Source of the DNA: Nocardia beijingensis NBRC 16342
GTDB lineage: Bacteria; Actinomycetota; Actinomycetes; Mycobacteriales; Mycobacteriaceae
Assembly: GCF_001612785.1 (NCBI RefSeq)
Contig: NZ_BDBC01000029.1
Location: forward strand, 1 to 64,000
Direction of reading: 5' to 3'
DNA length: 64,000 bases
Shown: piece after piece, positions 51,740 to 61,207 of the stretch
How the letters are laid out: the number at the start of each line of letters is the position of its first letter
Position numbering within the stretch: the first letter of the stretch is position 1
The notes under the pieces: model-generated
What the model was told of the DNA's origin: nothing
The model's database searches: none
The model's input: only the letters and a program-made list of their open reading frames with translations
Position numbers and translations under genes: made by a program

Positions 51740-54700
51740 CAGTTGTCCCCCTCCGCCGCAACGGACTTCTTCGTGGTGCGTTTGGTGGTGGTGCGTCGGC
51801 CCCGGGCGGCGGGTTGCGGTCGCCAGTTGCGGAGGTCGTCGTCGGTGAGGCCGTGTTCGCCTTGCATGCTGCGGCGGTCGCCGGAGAAGAAGGCCGACGG
51901 GGCGATGCCGTAGTTCGGGTCGACCTCGTTGTGCCACTGGTCCAGCCAGGGCTGGAGTTCGAGCAGGCCCGCCAGGAACGGAGTGATCTCCTCGGTGGAG
52001 AGGCTGTTCTCGGCGAGGTAGATGGCGATGGCCATTGCCTGTTCGCGGTGGTCCCAGCCTGCCCAGCCGTAGAGCTCGGGGGTGGCGACGTTGGTGGAGC
52101 CGTAGGAGATGAAACGCTCTTTGGGCACGTCGAGCTTGCCGCGGGCCTGCCAGAACGAGGTGCGCAGGAAGTCGGTGGAGGTGTATTTGGGTGGTACTGG
52201 GATGGAGTCGCGGAACTTATTCTTCTCGTGGCCGTCGGGCATCGCGTCTTCCTGACGCTGCATGTCCCAGACGTGTTCCCAGTCTTTGCGCTTCTTCAGG
52301 CCGGAGGGTTTGTAGCGCAGGGCGGCGAGGAAGGGGACGTGCTCGTCGGTGATCAGGTCTGCTACGACCTGGGCCAGGTCGGTGCGGGGTGCGTACAGCG
52401 CTGCGACCGAGACGAAGTCTTGGTCGGCTGCGAGGCGGTCCGTGAGTCTCGACAAGGTAAGCATCTGGGGTTGACCGTTGTCGTCGAACCACAGATCGCG
52501 AGACTCTATGCGGTCCAGAAGCCATGTACGAAGTGCCTTCTCCTGGAGGATGTCCCAGCCTTCGGACTTCCAACGGCGCTTGTACTCCGGCCGCTCAATC
52601 ATGCCGATCGCCCGGCTCGACTGGATCACATCGATGCGATGTTGGACGACATTCCGATACGTCTCTGGCCATGCAGATGGGATTTCGGTAGTTGGCGCGG
52701 CGCCGTGTCGGACAAACCATTCGTCTGATGCCTCGCCGTTCGCTAGACGCCGAGCCAGTACAATCTCGAACGCTCGTTGACCGAGTTCCAAATTGGGCAG
52801 TTCGGCATCCGAAATCGAGAGATCCTCGGGTTGCAGTCCATATATCGAGTAGACCTGCCAGTCGAGTTCTTCCTGCAGGGCGATCATTCGGGACCGGAGA
52901 GTCAGCCACTGCAGTTTACCGTTGCGGAGGGCTTCTGCCGTTGGGGTTGTATCCGTGCACAATGCTTGCGGGCTGACTGCTGCGAGCTCCGTCGCCAACC
53001 GATCGATTTCGGTACCTAATTCAATTGGAAAAGTCTCCGGCAGCGGGAACTCTTCAAGTTTAGTGCCGGTGAACTCAAACCGGTGCTCCCAAAATTCGTC
53101 CGAGATGCCACCGCCGATGCCGCCATTTCCCTTACTGTGGCTTACCATCTTGAGCCAGAAGCAGGCGGTGGAGCTGTTGAGCAGCCCGAGCAGCCGCAGA
53201 TGCTCCTCCTCGCTCGCCCCCTCCGGCAACTTGATCACCGGCGCGGTTCGGTTGAAAGCGCGCGCCGCTCGGTCTAGGGCGAAGTGATTATGGGTGGATA
53301 CGAAGGCAAAGCTGATTCCGGTACTTGAAGAGAACTTGCTTGGGTAGTTCTCAAGATGAACGAACCAAGGATGCTTCGCTGTGATCTTCTGGCTGAAGAT
53401 TACTCGATTGCACAGCACTGTTCGAGCTGGCCAAAGAAAGCGCGACACCAGATGGCTATTGTCGGAAATGGGAAGGCTGTTCGCGTGGCCGGTGTATGGG
53501 TTGGCTATGAGTGCTGTGCCTAAGAATTGGTAATCGCGCACGTTCTCGCCGACTGCGATCTCGCGTACTCGGTCTTCGATGTGGAGGCGCTTGGCCGTTG
53601 CTTCATCGGCGATTAGGAAGATTTCGTCTGCGCCGCTGGAGGTTGTTCTTCCGATGCTGCTCGATATTGCCCCAAGCTTCTTGGCTCGCACTGACTCGAT
53701 TGACTCAGTCAATTCCAGACCGCCATCCGTCAGAATCCAGGGTTGCTTGCTGAAGTAGCGGTTACGGTCTAGAGCATCCACAGACACCCACTGGCTAGTG
53801 CTGGGGACCGAGTCAATCTGGTCAACAATTGCCCGCCAGACATATCCTTCCTCGGGTTGCTCTGGCGAATTCGGCTCACCCTGTACGCTGCGTACCGTGC
53901 GAACGGTCACGCTCCTGCCGCTACCTGAACGACGGGTGCCGATCAGAATGACAGTGGGAGTGCCGTGTCCGGGGATGTAAGCTCCGGAGGTATCTATGAC
54001 CTCAGTCAGCTCAACAGCGTGGGAGAAGAACTCCTCAATGAGTCTGGTGCCGAATTCGCGTTTCATGAAGGAGTTTGCGGTTATCTGTCCGACTCGGCCG
54101 TACCCATTACCCTGTGGGTCTCCCAATCTCGCAAGTTCGAAGAACCGCTGAGCGAAGGGGACTGACAGGGCATAGGTGCCAGCGCACGCGTTATATAGCC
54201 CGCGATAGATGCTGTTGAGGTTCTTGTCCTTCACCGTGATGTACGGTGGGTTACCCACCACGACGTGATAGCGACCCGAGTCGAGAATTCCGGGGTACTC
54301 GTGGACGTCTTCGGTGGCGTAGGAGAACTCTGCGAGCGGGTCACGCTGGTCGCCATCGAAGGTAAGCTCCAGCTGCCGTGCCTTGATCAGTGAGTCGCCG
54401 ACTGCAAGTTTTATCGGCCATTCGTACCGCGCGGCCTCAGCGAGCGTGCGCACGTTGGCGGCGGCCATGGCAGCGACGAGCAGTCGGAAGCGGGCAATGG
54501 CGATCGCGAACGGGTTGATGTCGACGCCGTGCACCGAGTTCAACGCTGCGTAGACGCGCTCGTGCCGATCTTTCGTCGGCTGGTCGGTGGCCCACCGCTG
54601 CGTCAGTCGTCGGAACGCACCGAGGACGAAGTGTCCCGACCCGCAGGTCGGATCAATGAGTTGGATCGTCTCGTACCCGAACTCGCGGATAGCGGGTTCG

Positions 54701-55371
54701 AGGGTGCGGTCGAGGATGAATTCTTCGACGAATTCGGGCGTTTGGAGCAGCGCGTAGTTCTTGCGGATGTCCTCGGAGAGGTCTTGGTAAAGGTCGCCGA
54801 GGAAGCGGGTGTCCCAGCCGCTGATGCCGTCTTCATCGAGGGGATCGGTGAAGTTGTGGACGAGTACGCCGTGCTCGTCACGGGCGCGCCAGAATTCGAT
54901 GAGTTGGCGGGCGCCGTCGTGGGAGAGGGGGATCTGGTAGAGGGCGTTGTGGTTGGGGTCGAAGAGGAGTTTGCCTGCTTGGCCCGCGCCGAGTTCGGCG
55001 AAGGCGTGTTCGAGCCAGCCGCGGTAGGTGGGATCGGGGTCGGTTTCGACGTAGGCGTCGTAGCGGGCTTGGGCGAGTTCGCGGCGGTCGTCGGTGGGGC
55101 CGGTGAGGTAGGGGTCGGCGATGAGGTGGTTGTCTTCGCAGAAGCGGACGAAGACGGTGCCGAGCACCCATGCGACGGCGACCTGGGTGATGCGTTCGCC
55201 GAGCCAGGAGGCCTCGGTGGCGGCGGTGCGGTTGAGTTTGCGAGCTTGCGCCCATTCGTCGTGCAGGCGTGCTTTGACCTCGGGCAGGATGCGCAGTTGC
55301 TGCTCTAGGTCGTTCTCGACCGCGGTGACCTGCTTTTTCAGGTCGGCGAGAAGTGCGGCGCGGTCGATCAT
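51739..55371 (-). CDS. pglX: BREX-2 adenine-specific DNA methyltransferase PglX
   Basis: A 1210-residue N6-adenine methyltransferase that marks host DNA. SAM motif I is IDPTCGSGHFVLGAF near residue 237 and catalytic motif IV VVVGNPPYITV near 372. The N-terminal 200 residues are helical (family-specific), and the long C-terminal half should hold target recognition and a basic tail (GRRTTTKRTTKK). Bases 52500-54250 are visibly less GC-rich than both ends of the gene, which suggests replacement of the recognition part by recombination. ATG 55371 overlaps the pglW stop (ATGA). Confidence 0.93.
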   Translation of the reverse strand: MIDRAALLADLKKQVTAVENDLEQQLRILPEVKARLHDEWAQARKLNRTAATEASWLGERITQVAVAWVLGTVFVRFCEDNHLIADPYLTGPTDDRRELAQARYDAYVETDPDPTYRGWLEHAFAELGAGQAGKLLFDPNHNALYQIPLSHDGARQLIEFWRARDEHGVLVHNFTDPLDEDGISGWDTRFLGDLYQDLSEDIRKNYALLQTPEFVEEFILDRTLEPAIREFGYETIQLIDPTCGSGHFVLGAFRRLTQRWATDQPTKDRHERVYAALNSVHGVDINPFAIAIARFRLLVAAMAAANVRTLAEAARYEWPIKLAVGDSLIKARQLELTFDGDQRDPLAEFSYATEDVHEYPGILDSGRYHVVVGNPPYITVKDKNLNSIYRGLYNACAGTYALSVPFAQRFFELARLGDPQGNGYGRVGQITANSFMKREFGTRLIEEFFSHAVELTEVIDTSGAYIPGHGTPTVILIGTRRSGSGRSVTVRTVRSVQGEPNSPEQPEEGYVWRAIVDQIDSVPSTSQWVSVDALDRNRYFSKQPWILTDGGLELTESIESVRAKKLGAISSSIGRTTSSGADEIFLIADEATAKRLHIEDRVREIAVGENVRDYQFLGTALIANPYTGHANSLPISDNSHLVSRFLWPARTVLCNRVIFSQKITAKHPWFVHLENYPSKFSSSTGISFAFVSTHNHFALDRAARAFNRTAPVIKLPEGASEEEHLRLLGLLNSSTACFWLKMVSHSKGNGGIGGGISDEFWEHRFEFTGTKLEEFPLPETFPIELGTEIDRLATELAAVSPQALCTDTTPTAEALRNGKLQWLTLRSRMIALQEELDWQVYSIYGLQPEDLSISDAELPNLELGQRAFEIVLARRLANGEASDEWFVRHGAAPTTEIPSAWPETYRNVVQHRIDVIQSSRAIGMIERPEYKRRWKSEGWDILQEKALRTWLLDRIESRDLWFDDNGQPQMLTLSRLTDRLAADQDFVSVAALYAPRTDLAQVVADLITDEHVPFLAALRYKPSGLKKRKDWEHVWDMQRQEDAMPDGHEKNKFRDSIPVPPKYTSTDFLRTSFWQARGKLDVPKERFISYGSTNVATPELYGWAGWDHREQAMAIAIYLAENSLSTEEITPFLAGLLELQPWLDQWHNEVDPNYGIAPSAFFSGDRRSMQGEHGLTDDDLRNWRPQPAARGRRTTTKRTTKKSVAAEGDN

Positions 55372-58300
55372 GCGGTTACTCCTGTGTCGGTCGAGGCGCT
55401 GGCGCGATGAATATTGCGGATCCACGCTTCAGGCAAATGGATCCACTCGTTGAGAGCGGACTGGTAGGGCACCGCTTCCGCACCGAGGTGCGGCTGGCGC
55501 ATGGGGTCGGACTGCGGGCACAGCAGCCATAGGCCGCCCTTGCCGCGGCGGGCCTGTTCGGCCAGGCGGGCGAGGACGCTCATGGCGTCGTAGCGGGCGA
55601 ACACCAGGGTGTCGGTGAGCAGCAGCGGGCCGTTGCCTGCGATGTTGTCGGCGATCTCGGTTTCGATGCGGCCCCAGGCTGTGCGCGCGTATTCGCTGAA
55701 CTTCAGCGCCGCGCGGGAGCCCGGCTCGGCGATGTCGGCGCGCAGAATGGTGTCCCAGGTGGGTTTGGTGCCCGGGGGGACCAGATCGTGCATGTTCGCC
55801 AGGAACAGTGCCGTCGCGGACATCGGGCGGGCCGAGAAACGTTCTCGCAGTTCGCTAATGGCGGCGAGAGTGGCCGAGGCCGGTGTGGTGGGGGAGGTGA
55901 GGACCCGGAAGCCGTCCCGTGGCGCGGCGCCGGTCAGCAGTTCCTCGGCGCGGGCGGCCTTGGCCAGGTTCGGGTCGTCGGAGTAGCTGCCCGCCGCGTG
56001 GCTGTTGAGGGCGGTCGACCAGCGCGGTGCGTGCGCGGTGTAGCTGGACAGCTGATCGGCGTGCTCGGGAATGTAGCGCTGGATGCGGGACTCGGGATGG
56101 GTCGCCACCACGAGGTCGAACCCGGCTTCGCGCAACGCTTTCGTCAACTCCGGGGTGGGCACGTCACGGTCGCTTCCCGCGATGGTCAATTCGGGGAACC
56201 GCGCCAGGATGCGTTCGAACACGCGCTCCGCCCGCAGGCCGGGCTGCTGCTTCAGCGGAACGCCGGGTGTGAGAGTGAGCAGGCCGGCCTGGGTCAGGCG
56301 GACTGCGCGCACCAGCGGGAGGTCGCGAGGATAGATCTCGAGCCGCGGCGTGACGGCGGCGTTGCGGGAGGCGCCGACGGCCACCTGCACCAGGCGGCGC
56401 TCGTCCAAGGTGGGGGTGCCCGCGGGCGGGTCGATCGCGCCCAGCCGGTCCAACACGGTCGCGGCTGTCGGCAGGGTCTCCTGCGCCGCTAGGGCGTCAG
56501 CGGTTCTCCCCAGGCGCAGAGCGTAGTTCGCCAGCGCCGGTGCGGCAGGGGTGTCCGGGTCGGCGTCCTCGCCTGCCTCGAGTGCCAGCACAACCACGGG
56601 ATGTTCGCCGGAGTCGCGTCGCTGGGCGGTATAGATCGCGGCCTCGTCCGGCGTCAGTTGCTCGACCTCGACCACCACGCGCACAGCCGCCAGACCCAGC
56701 GCCCGGCGCTGGGCGCGCTCTTGCAGGCGGGTGCCGCGCCGCGCGATCAAGGCGTCGGCGAGTTCGGTGGCCGCCGCCACCCGGCCGAAGCCGTCCAGCA
56801 GTTCCAGTACCTGCTCGCGCAGGGCCTGTACTGCGGGATCCTTCTTCCACTGCTGCCGTTGCGCTTTCAGCAGTTGCGCGACTCGACCCGAGGTCAGGTT
56901 CAGGGTTTCCGCGACCGCCGACTGAGTGGGCCACGCATCGAGTTCGGGCAGATCGCCCGCGCCGGGAATCCGCAGCAGTCGAGCTACCGCATCGACCTTG
57001 CTGGCGTTGGAGCCGGTTCTGCGTTCCGGTACGAAAAGGGCGGCCAGGGTGTCCAGGCTCAGCGTGCGCAGCAGGCCTGCGCCGAGGTCGGCTTCGGCGG
57101 CGTTGAATTCCTCTTTCGCTTCCTTACGCGCTTGCGGTGTGAGAGGTGCGGGCTCGTCCTTGCCGAAGCGCCGGCCCCATTCCTTGAGCCGGTCTTGGAT
57201 CTCCCGGCGGGCACGTGCGCCCAGGCCCGGTGCGTTGATCAGCTTGCCTCGACCGTAGTCGAGCAGTTCGCCGACGGTGTTCACACCCAGCCCATAGAGG
57301 AACTGCTCGGTGGCGGCGGTAAGACCCGCCTGTGACAGGTGGGTCTCGACTGTGGCCTGCTCGGAGATCAGACGCCGCTGATCCTCCGGCGACACCTCGT
57401 CCACATCGGCGGGCGGCGCCGGATGCGAACTGAGCGGTCGCGGCGGCACCGACCTGGTCATGTCGAGGAAGACCTTGCGCCAGGCGTCGCGCATCGGCTT
57501 CAAATCCGAAAAACGTTGTGCGACATCGCGATGCAGTGCTTTGCGGAAGAACCTGACCAGCCCGTCGCGCACCGACGGATCGAACGCGTCGGCGGCGATT
57601 TCCGGGTATGGGAACTCCGCGGGGTCCAGCTGGCGCGGCAACACGCTGCCGTCACCCCACCGCGGCAACTCGCCCGACGCCATCTCGTGCAGCGTCACCG
57701 CCAGCGCGTAGCGTTCGGCCTGCGCGTCATAGACACTGCGGGTCAGGGTGCCGATGAACGGATCCAGGTAGCCGTCGGTGCCTGCCTCGGTGTTCTGCAC
57801 CGGGTACCCCGCCAGCGAGAAGTCGATGAGGACGAGTTCACGGGTCCGGTTGGGACGCACCCGGATCGCGATGTTGTCCGGTTTCAGGTCGCGATGCCAG
57901 ACACCCTCGCCCTCGAGGAAGTCGCTGGCGGCGAACAGGTAGTCGCTGTAGGTCTCCAGGCGCCCGACCTGCAAGCGGCCGTTGTCGCGCAGCTCGCGGG
58001 CGACGGTCTCCTCGGTGCGATGGCCGGAGTCCTGGTCCAAGCCCTGCTCGTCACCGACATACTCCAGGACCAAGGTGGTGAGGCCGCCGAGTTCCAGCAC
58101 GCCCGGATCGACCAGGTTGATCACGCCCGAATGCCGCCGCAGGCCGCGCAGCACACCGGCCTCGCGTTTGAGCACGTCGGCTCGGTCCTGGGAGAGTGCG
58201 ACCTTCAGCACCACATAGGTTTTCGCGCCGCGCTTGTCGGTCTCGGCCTGCAGATCGCGCGCGAGCAAGGCGCGGCTGGTCGATCCGGTGCCCAGTCGAC

Positions 58301-59849
58301 GGCGCACCAGCCAGCGGCCCGAAAGCACGTCGCCGGGAACGGCTTGGAGGGGGTCCTTCTCGTCGGCGACGGCCTCTTCCTCGTCGGGAGCGGTGAGCGC
58401 CTCTTCGACATCCTCGAGCAGTTCCAGGAACTCGTCCATGGAGGTGAGCCGTTTCGACGGTCGGTAGTCCGTCGCCGCGGCCACCAGAAGATCGACATCC
58501 TGCGGCAGATTGTCGACCAGTGCGCTCGGGCGCAGTTCCTCACCGGCCTCGAAGCGGGTCAGTAGTTCCGCTTGGGTAGCGGCGGGAGCTCTACCCGTCA
58601 CCAGCAGGTAGGTCAGCATGCCGAGGCCGTAGACGTCCATGGCGATGGGGTCAGGGGAGGGCGCCGACACCTCGGGCGCGAGGTAGGCGTCCGACCCGCT
58701 CGACAGGTGATGCGCCGACAGCAGAGTCGGGGCGTGCCGAGTCATCGTCAGCGCGGTGCCGCCCGAGCGCTGGGTCGCCACCTGCCAGTCCGAAATCTGC
58801 AGCCGGGGTGAGCGCCAGCGCTGGGTTTCACCCGCACCGGGGCGGGGGACCACATGGATCGAGCGGGCGGCGAGCGCACGGTGATACAGCCGGGCCGAAT
58901 GCGCCGACCGCAACGTTTCCGCGAGCTGTCGCACGAGTTCGATCCGGTCGCCGAGGTCAAGCGACTCGCCATGGCGGGAGAGGTAATCGTCCAGGTGCAG
59001 CGTGTCCGGGTGGTATCGGAAGATCAGGGCAGGACCGGCGATATGGCCCGACGGATCGAACAATTCCAGTTGCACGGCGCCCGGGTGCCGGAACTTGCGC
59101 AGCACCGCGGCTTCGCGTCGAGCGGCCGCGTCAACAGATCTGCGGGCTTGCTCGTCGGCTCCACGTTCACGCAGGTAGACGCGGACGCGGACGGGTTCAC
59201 GCAGCTCTGTGTGCGCGGCCAGATAGTCCTGCCAGGTCGGACCCGCGTCGAAGGGTTTGCGTTCCAACAGGTAGGGGCCGACGGTGAAGTCCGCATCGCT
59301 GCGCCGGATGCCGACCTGCTCGAGAGCCTTCTTGATCGCCTTCGCACGCTGGGCGCTGATCGTGTGCTTGATGTCGCGGACCGGCGCATCGAGCCGATCG
59401 ATCAGCTCGCGGATCGTGTGCGTGTTGGCGCGGTCGCCCGCCGGGAGTTCGAATCGCAGACCCGAATTGGTGAGGCAGACTGCCGAGTTCAGAAAAACGC
59501 GTGCGCCGCTGTCGCCGAGCAGGCCCGCGAGTTCCTTGCTCTTCTGGTTCACCAAGTGGAGCGGGTTCCGGTGGAACCGGCGATCACCGCGCGTAGTGGT
59601 CTGGACCCAATCTCCGCCCTCGCCGGTGAGCCTGCCGCTCCAATCCTTGAGCTCGATCATGTGCACGCCGTTCGGGGCGATCACCAGCAGATCGACCTCA
59701 CGCACGTGCCCGGTCTTGGCGGTGAAGGTGAAGTTCGACCAGGCGTACCACGGATCGACGTTCGGCAGCTGACTCCGGATCGCTTCCAGCCCCCGGCGCT
59801 CATGCTCGAAACTCGACTCGGTGACCGTTGTCCACCGACCCTCGTCCAT
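55368..59849 (-). CDS. pglW: BREX-2 Ser/Thr kinase PglW with NERD and two kinase-like domains
   Basis: A 1493-residue protein. Residues 20-150 form a NERD nuclease-related domain (EVDLLVIAPNGVHMIELKDW). Residues about 200-470 resemble a kinase that has lost the catalytic Asp (LYHRALAARSIHV in the HRD position). Residues about 520-830 are a second kinase with an intact HRDLKPDN near 650 and LVLIDFSLAG (DFS in place of DFG). A helix-hairpin-helix-like stretch follows (GVNTVGELLDYGRGKLINAPGLG), then a large C-terminal domain. PglW is the regulatory kinase of Pgl/BREX-2. It is the first gene of the operon. The ATG at 59849 was chosen; a GTG 8 codons on is an alternative. Confidence 0.92.
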   Translation of the reverse strand: MDEGRWTTVTESSFEHERRGLEAIRSQLPNVDPWYAWSNFTFTAKTGHVREVDLLVIAPNGVHMIELKDWSGRLTGEGGDWVQTTTRGDRRFHRNPLHLVNQKSKELAGLLGDSGARVFLNSAVCLTNSGLRFELPAGDRANTHTIRELIDRLDAPVRDIKHTISAQRAKAIKKALEQVGIRRSDADFTVGPYLLERKPFDAGPTWQDYLAAHTELREPVRVRVYLRERGADEQARRSVDAAARREAAVLRKFRHPGAVQLELFDPSGHIAGPALIFRYHPDTLHLDDYLSRHGESLDLGDRIELVRQLAETLRSAHSARLYHRALAARSIHVVPRPGAGETQRWRSPRLQISDWQVATQRSGGTALTMTRHAPTLLSAHHLSSGSDAYLAPEVSAPSPDPIAMDVYGLGMLTYLLVTGRAPAATQAELLTRFEAGEELRPSALVDNLPQDVDLLVAAATDYRPSKRLTSMDEFLELLEDVEEALTAPDEEEAVADEKDPLQAVPGDVLSGRWLVRRRLGTGSTSRALLARDLQAETDKRGAKTYVVLKVALSQDRADVLKREAGVLRGLRRHSGVINLVDPGVLELGGLTTLVLEYVGDEQGLDQDSGHRTEETVARELRDNGRLQVGRLETYSDYLFAASDFLEGEGVWHRDLKPDNIAIRVRPNRTRELVLIDFSLAGYPVQNTEAGTDGYLDPFIGTLTRSVYDAQAERYALAVTLHEMASGELPRWGDGSVLPRQLDPAEFPYPEIAADAFDPSVRDGLVRFFRKALHRDVAQRFSDLKPMRDAWRKVFLDMTRSVPPRPLSSHPAPPADVDEVSPEDQRRLISEQATVETHLSQAGLTAATEQFLYGLGVNTVGELLDYGRGKLINAPGLGARARREIQDRLKEWGRRFGKDEPAPLTPQARKEAKEEFNAAEADLGAGLLRTLSLDTLAALFVPERRTGSNASKVDAVARLLRIPGAGDLPELDAWPTQSAVAETLNLTSGRVAQLLKAQRQQWKKDPAVQALREQVLELLDGFGRVAAATELADALIARRGTRLQERAQRRALGLAAVRVVVEVEQLTPDEAAIYTAQRRDSGEHPVVVLALEAGEDADPDTPAAPALANYALRLGRTADALAAQETLPTAATVLDRLGAIDPPAGTPTLDERRLVQVAVGASRNAAVTPRLEIYPRDLPLVRAVRLTQAGLLTLTPGVPLKQQPGLRAERVFERILARFPELTIAGSDRDVPTPELTKALREAGFDLVVATHPESRIQRYIPEHADQLSSYTAHAPRWSTALNSHAAGSYSDDPNLAKAARAEELLTGAAPRDGFRVLTSPTTPASATLAAISELRERFSARPMSATALFLANMHDLVPPGTKPTWDTILRADIAEPGSRAALKFSEYARTAWGRIETEIADNIAGNGPLLLTDTLVFARYDAMSVLARLAEQARRGKGGLWLLCPQSDPMRQPHLGAEAVPYQSALNEWIHLPEAWIRNIHRASASTDTGVTA

Positions 59850-60186
59850 AGATGCGCAGTCCTGTTCTCGTCGTGTCATACGTCGCTCGATCCCCCGCCG
59901 CCGCGACAGACCGTGCGATGCCCGCACCGCTTGTGCAATACGTCCATATCAGCAGTTCACCGCCGATATAGCCCACCTTTTGCAAGAAACACTAGTTTGC
60001 CCCGCGAGGCGCCGATGCATCGGAGGACCTGCTGGACCGTGCCGGCCCGCCAGGCTGTGTGCCGTTACTCAGAGGTGATCGGCGCGACACGCGGTTCTGT
60101 TTCGCATCGAGCCGATCCGCGCTCAGGAGTTCGGCCGCGAGCCTGGCCCAGTCGCGCTGCGACGCCAATCGGTCCGCCGCTCGGGA
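59850..60186. other. BREX operon promoter region, no gene supported
   Basis: 337 bases upstream of pglW. The part nearest the operon (59930-60000) is notably AT-rich and is the likely promoter, though no clear -35/-10 pair with good spacing could be assigned. No gene is supported on either strand. Confidence 0.5.
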
Positions 60187-60504
60187 TTATTCGTGGGTCC
60201 AGACGCATCCGGTGACATTGATGACGTCGCCGTCGTGCAACTGGACATATGACGCGCCCGTGTAGGACTGGATGTCGATGAGTTCCGACGATCTGGCTCC
60301 CTTATAGGGCAGCCATTCGATGAAGCAGGCGCCGTAGTCGTCGCGGCGTGGACCGGGCGTGTGGTAGACGCCGGCCTGGACATCTTGGCCGACGACCTGC
60401 ATGCCCTCGTGGAGCCGGGCAGCGGGTTCGGCGTCGGCGATGCCGGTGGCGGCGAGGGCGGCGAGGGCGGTGCAGGCGATGGTGGTGAAGAACGTGCGGT
60501 ACAC
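60187..60504 (-). CDS. Small secreted protein, actinobacterial family
   Basis: A 105-residue exported protein. A signal peptide ends in ATGIADA (cleavage near residue 26). The mature domain reads MQVVGQDVQAGVYHTPGP, GACFIEWLPYKG and VQLHDGDVINVTGCVWTHE. Two Cys, one in the middle and one near the end, probably form a disulfide. The pattern of V-G-x-D-V-x-x-G-x-Y followed by C.xW and a final G-C-x-W is common in secreted actinobacterial proteins of unknown role. GTG start at 60504. It lies between the BREX operon and a second small gene on the same strand. Confidence 0.75.
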   Translation of the reverse strand: MYRTFFTTIACTALAALAATGIADAEPAARLHEGMQVVGQDVQAGVYHTPGPRRDDYGACFIEWLPYKGARSSELIDIQSYTGASYVQLHDGDVINVTGCVWTHE

Positions 60505-60527
60505 GGTGTTTCGTCCCTTCGAACGGG

Positions 60528-60640
60528 TCAGAGCTGATGTTGCGGGCAGTAGGCGGTGATGGCGGCGTCGAGGAAGGTATAGGGGTATTCGACGGTGTCG
60601 CTTGTGCGCTTCGTGAGCACGGTCGGGTTGGTCAGCGGTT
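60528..60640 (-). pseudogene. Short fragment resembling a DUF732 C-terminus
   Basis: A short frame ends ...YTFLDAAITAYCPQHQL, which resembles the last residues of DUF732 secreted proteins (xxAAIxAYCPQY). No upstream domain or signal peptide is present; the frame continues into the opposite part of the next gene. It may be a decayed remnant, or a 30-codon ORF from GTG 60620. Confidence 0.3.
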
Positions 60641-61048
60641 GCCGGAAATGAGGTAGTGGATCAGCCAGATCGGCAGCCACATACCGCACGTGACCAGCGA
60701 GAGCACCAAGTGCAGTCCGTGCGGGAAGGCCGAGCGCACCACGATCGGACCGGCGCCGAGGGTTGCGTTGTGCTGCACGACATTCACCAGCGGAGTCTGA
60801 GCAGGCTGGGGATATGGCATGGGCGGGTACTGCGGCGGTGCCGCTCGGTGCTGCGGGTAGTACGGGCCGGGCTGCGGCTGCGGGTGGGGAATCAAGGTCC
60901 GGGCGTCCGTGGCCTGGGTTCGGTGCGGTTGCGGCGTGTGGTGAACCGGCGCTTGGGCCATCGATTCGGGCGCGCCAGGTGTCTGGTGTGGACCCAGTGG
61001 CTGCGTCGACTTCCACAAGTCGAGCGGTCCTTGGGGTTCGGTGGTCAC
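60632..61048 (-). CDS. Proline-rich small membrane protein
   Basis: A 138-residue protein. The first 80 residues are rich in Pro, His, Gln and Tyr (cytoplasmic, disordered). The end is FPHGLHLVLSLVTCGMWLPIWLIHYLI, one or two short membrane segments with a Gly-Met-Trp-Leu-Pro-Trp motif common in small mycolic-acid-bacteria membrane proteins. Function unknown. Start codon GTG at 61048 with GAGGAGTTC upstream. Divergent from the methyltransferase gene. Confidence 0.7.
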   Translation of the reverse strand: MTTEPQGPLDLWKSTQPLGPHQTPGAPESMAQAPVHHTPQPHRTQATDARTLIPHPQPQPGPYYPQHRAAPPQYPPMPYPQPAQTPLVNVVQHNATLGAGPIVVRSAFPHGLHLVLSLVTCGMWLPIWLIHYLISGNR

Positions 61049-61207
61049 GGGAACTCCTCGTCGTGAGCGGTTGGTTTCGACGGATCAGCGTTCGGATAAT
61101 GTAAGACCGTACGAGTGACTGAAAGCATTGTCAATATAGGCAGTCGATTGATTTTTGCTCACACCTGCGCGAAGGTGGCCTGGAAGTAACACGAGAGGAG
61201 GAGGGGT
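61049..61207. promoter_or_regulatory. Divergent promoter region with strong ribosome site for methyltransferase
   Basis: An AT-rich stretch (61080-61160) holds TCAAT...ATTGA arms at 61131-61151, which could be an operator. GAGAGGAGGAGGGG directly precedes the ATG at 61208 and is an unusually strong Shine-Dalgarno. Confidence 0.5.

Noticed and set aside
53511..54165. Plus-strand frames inside pglX
   Set aside because: Short shadows in the lower-GC part of pglX; the methyltransferase frame is intact throughout.
59800..59985. Small minus-strand frame upstream of pglW (MQKVGYIGGELLIW...)
   Set aside because: It overlaps the pglW start in another frame and has no ribosome site or family.
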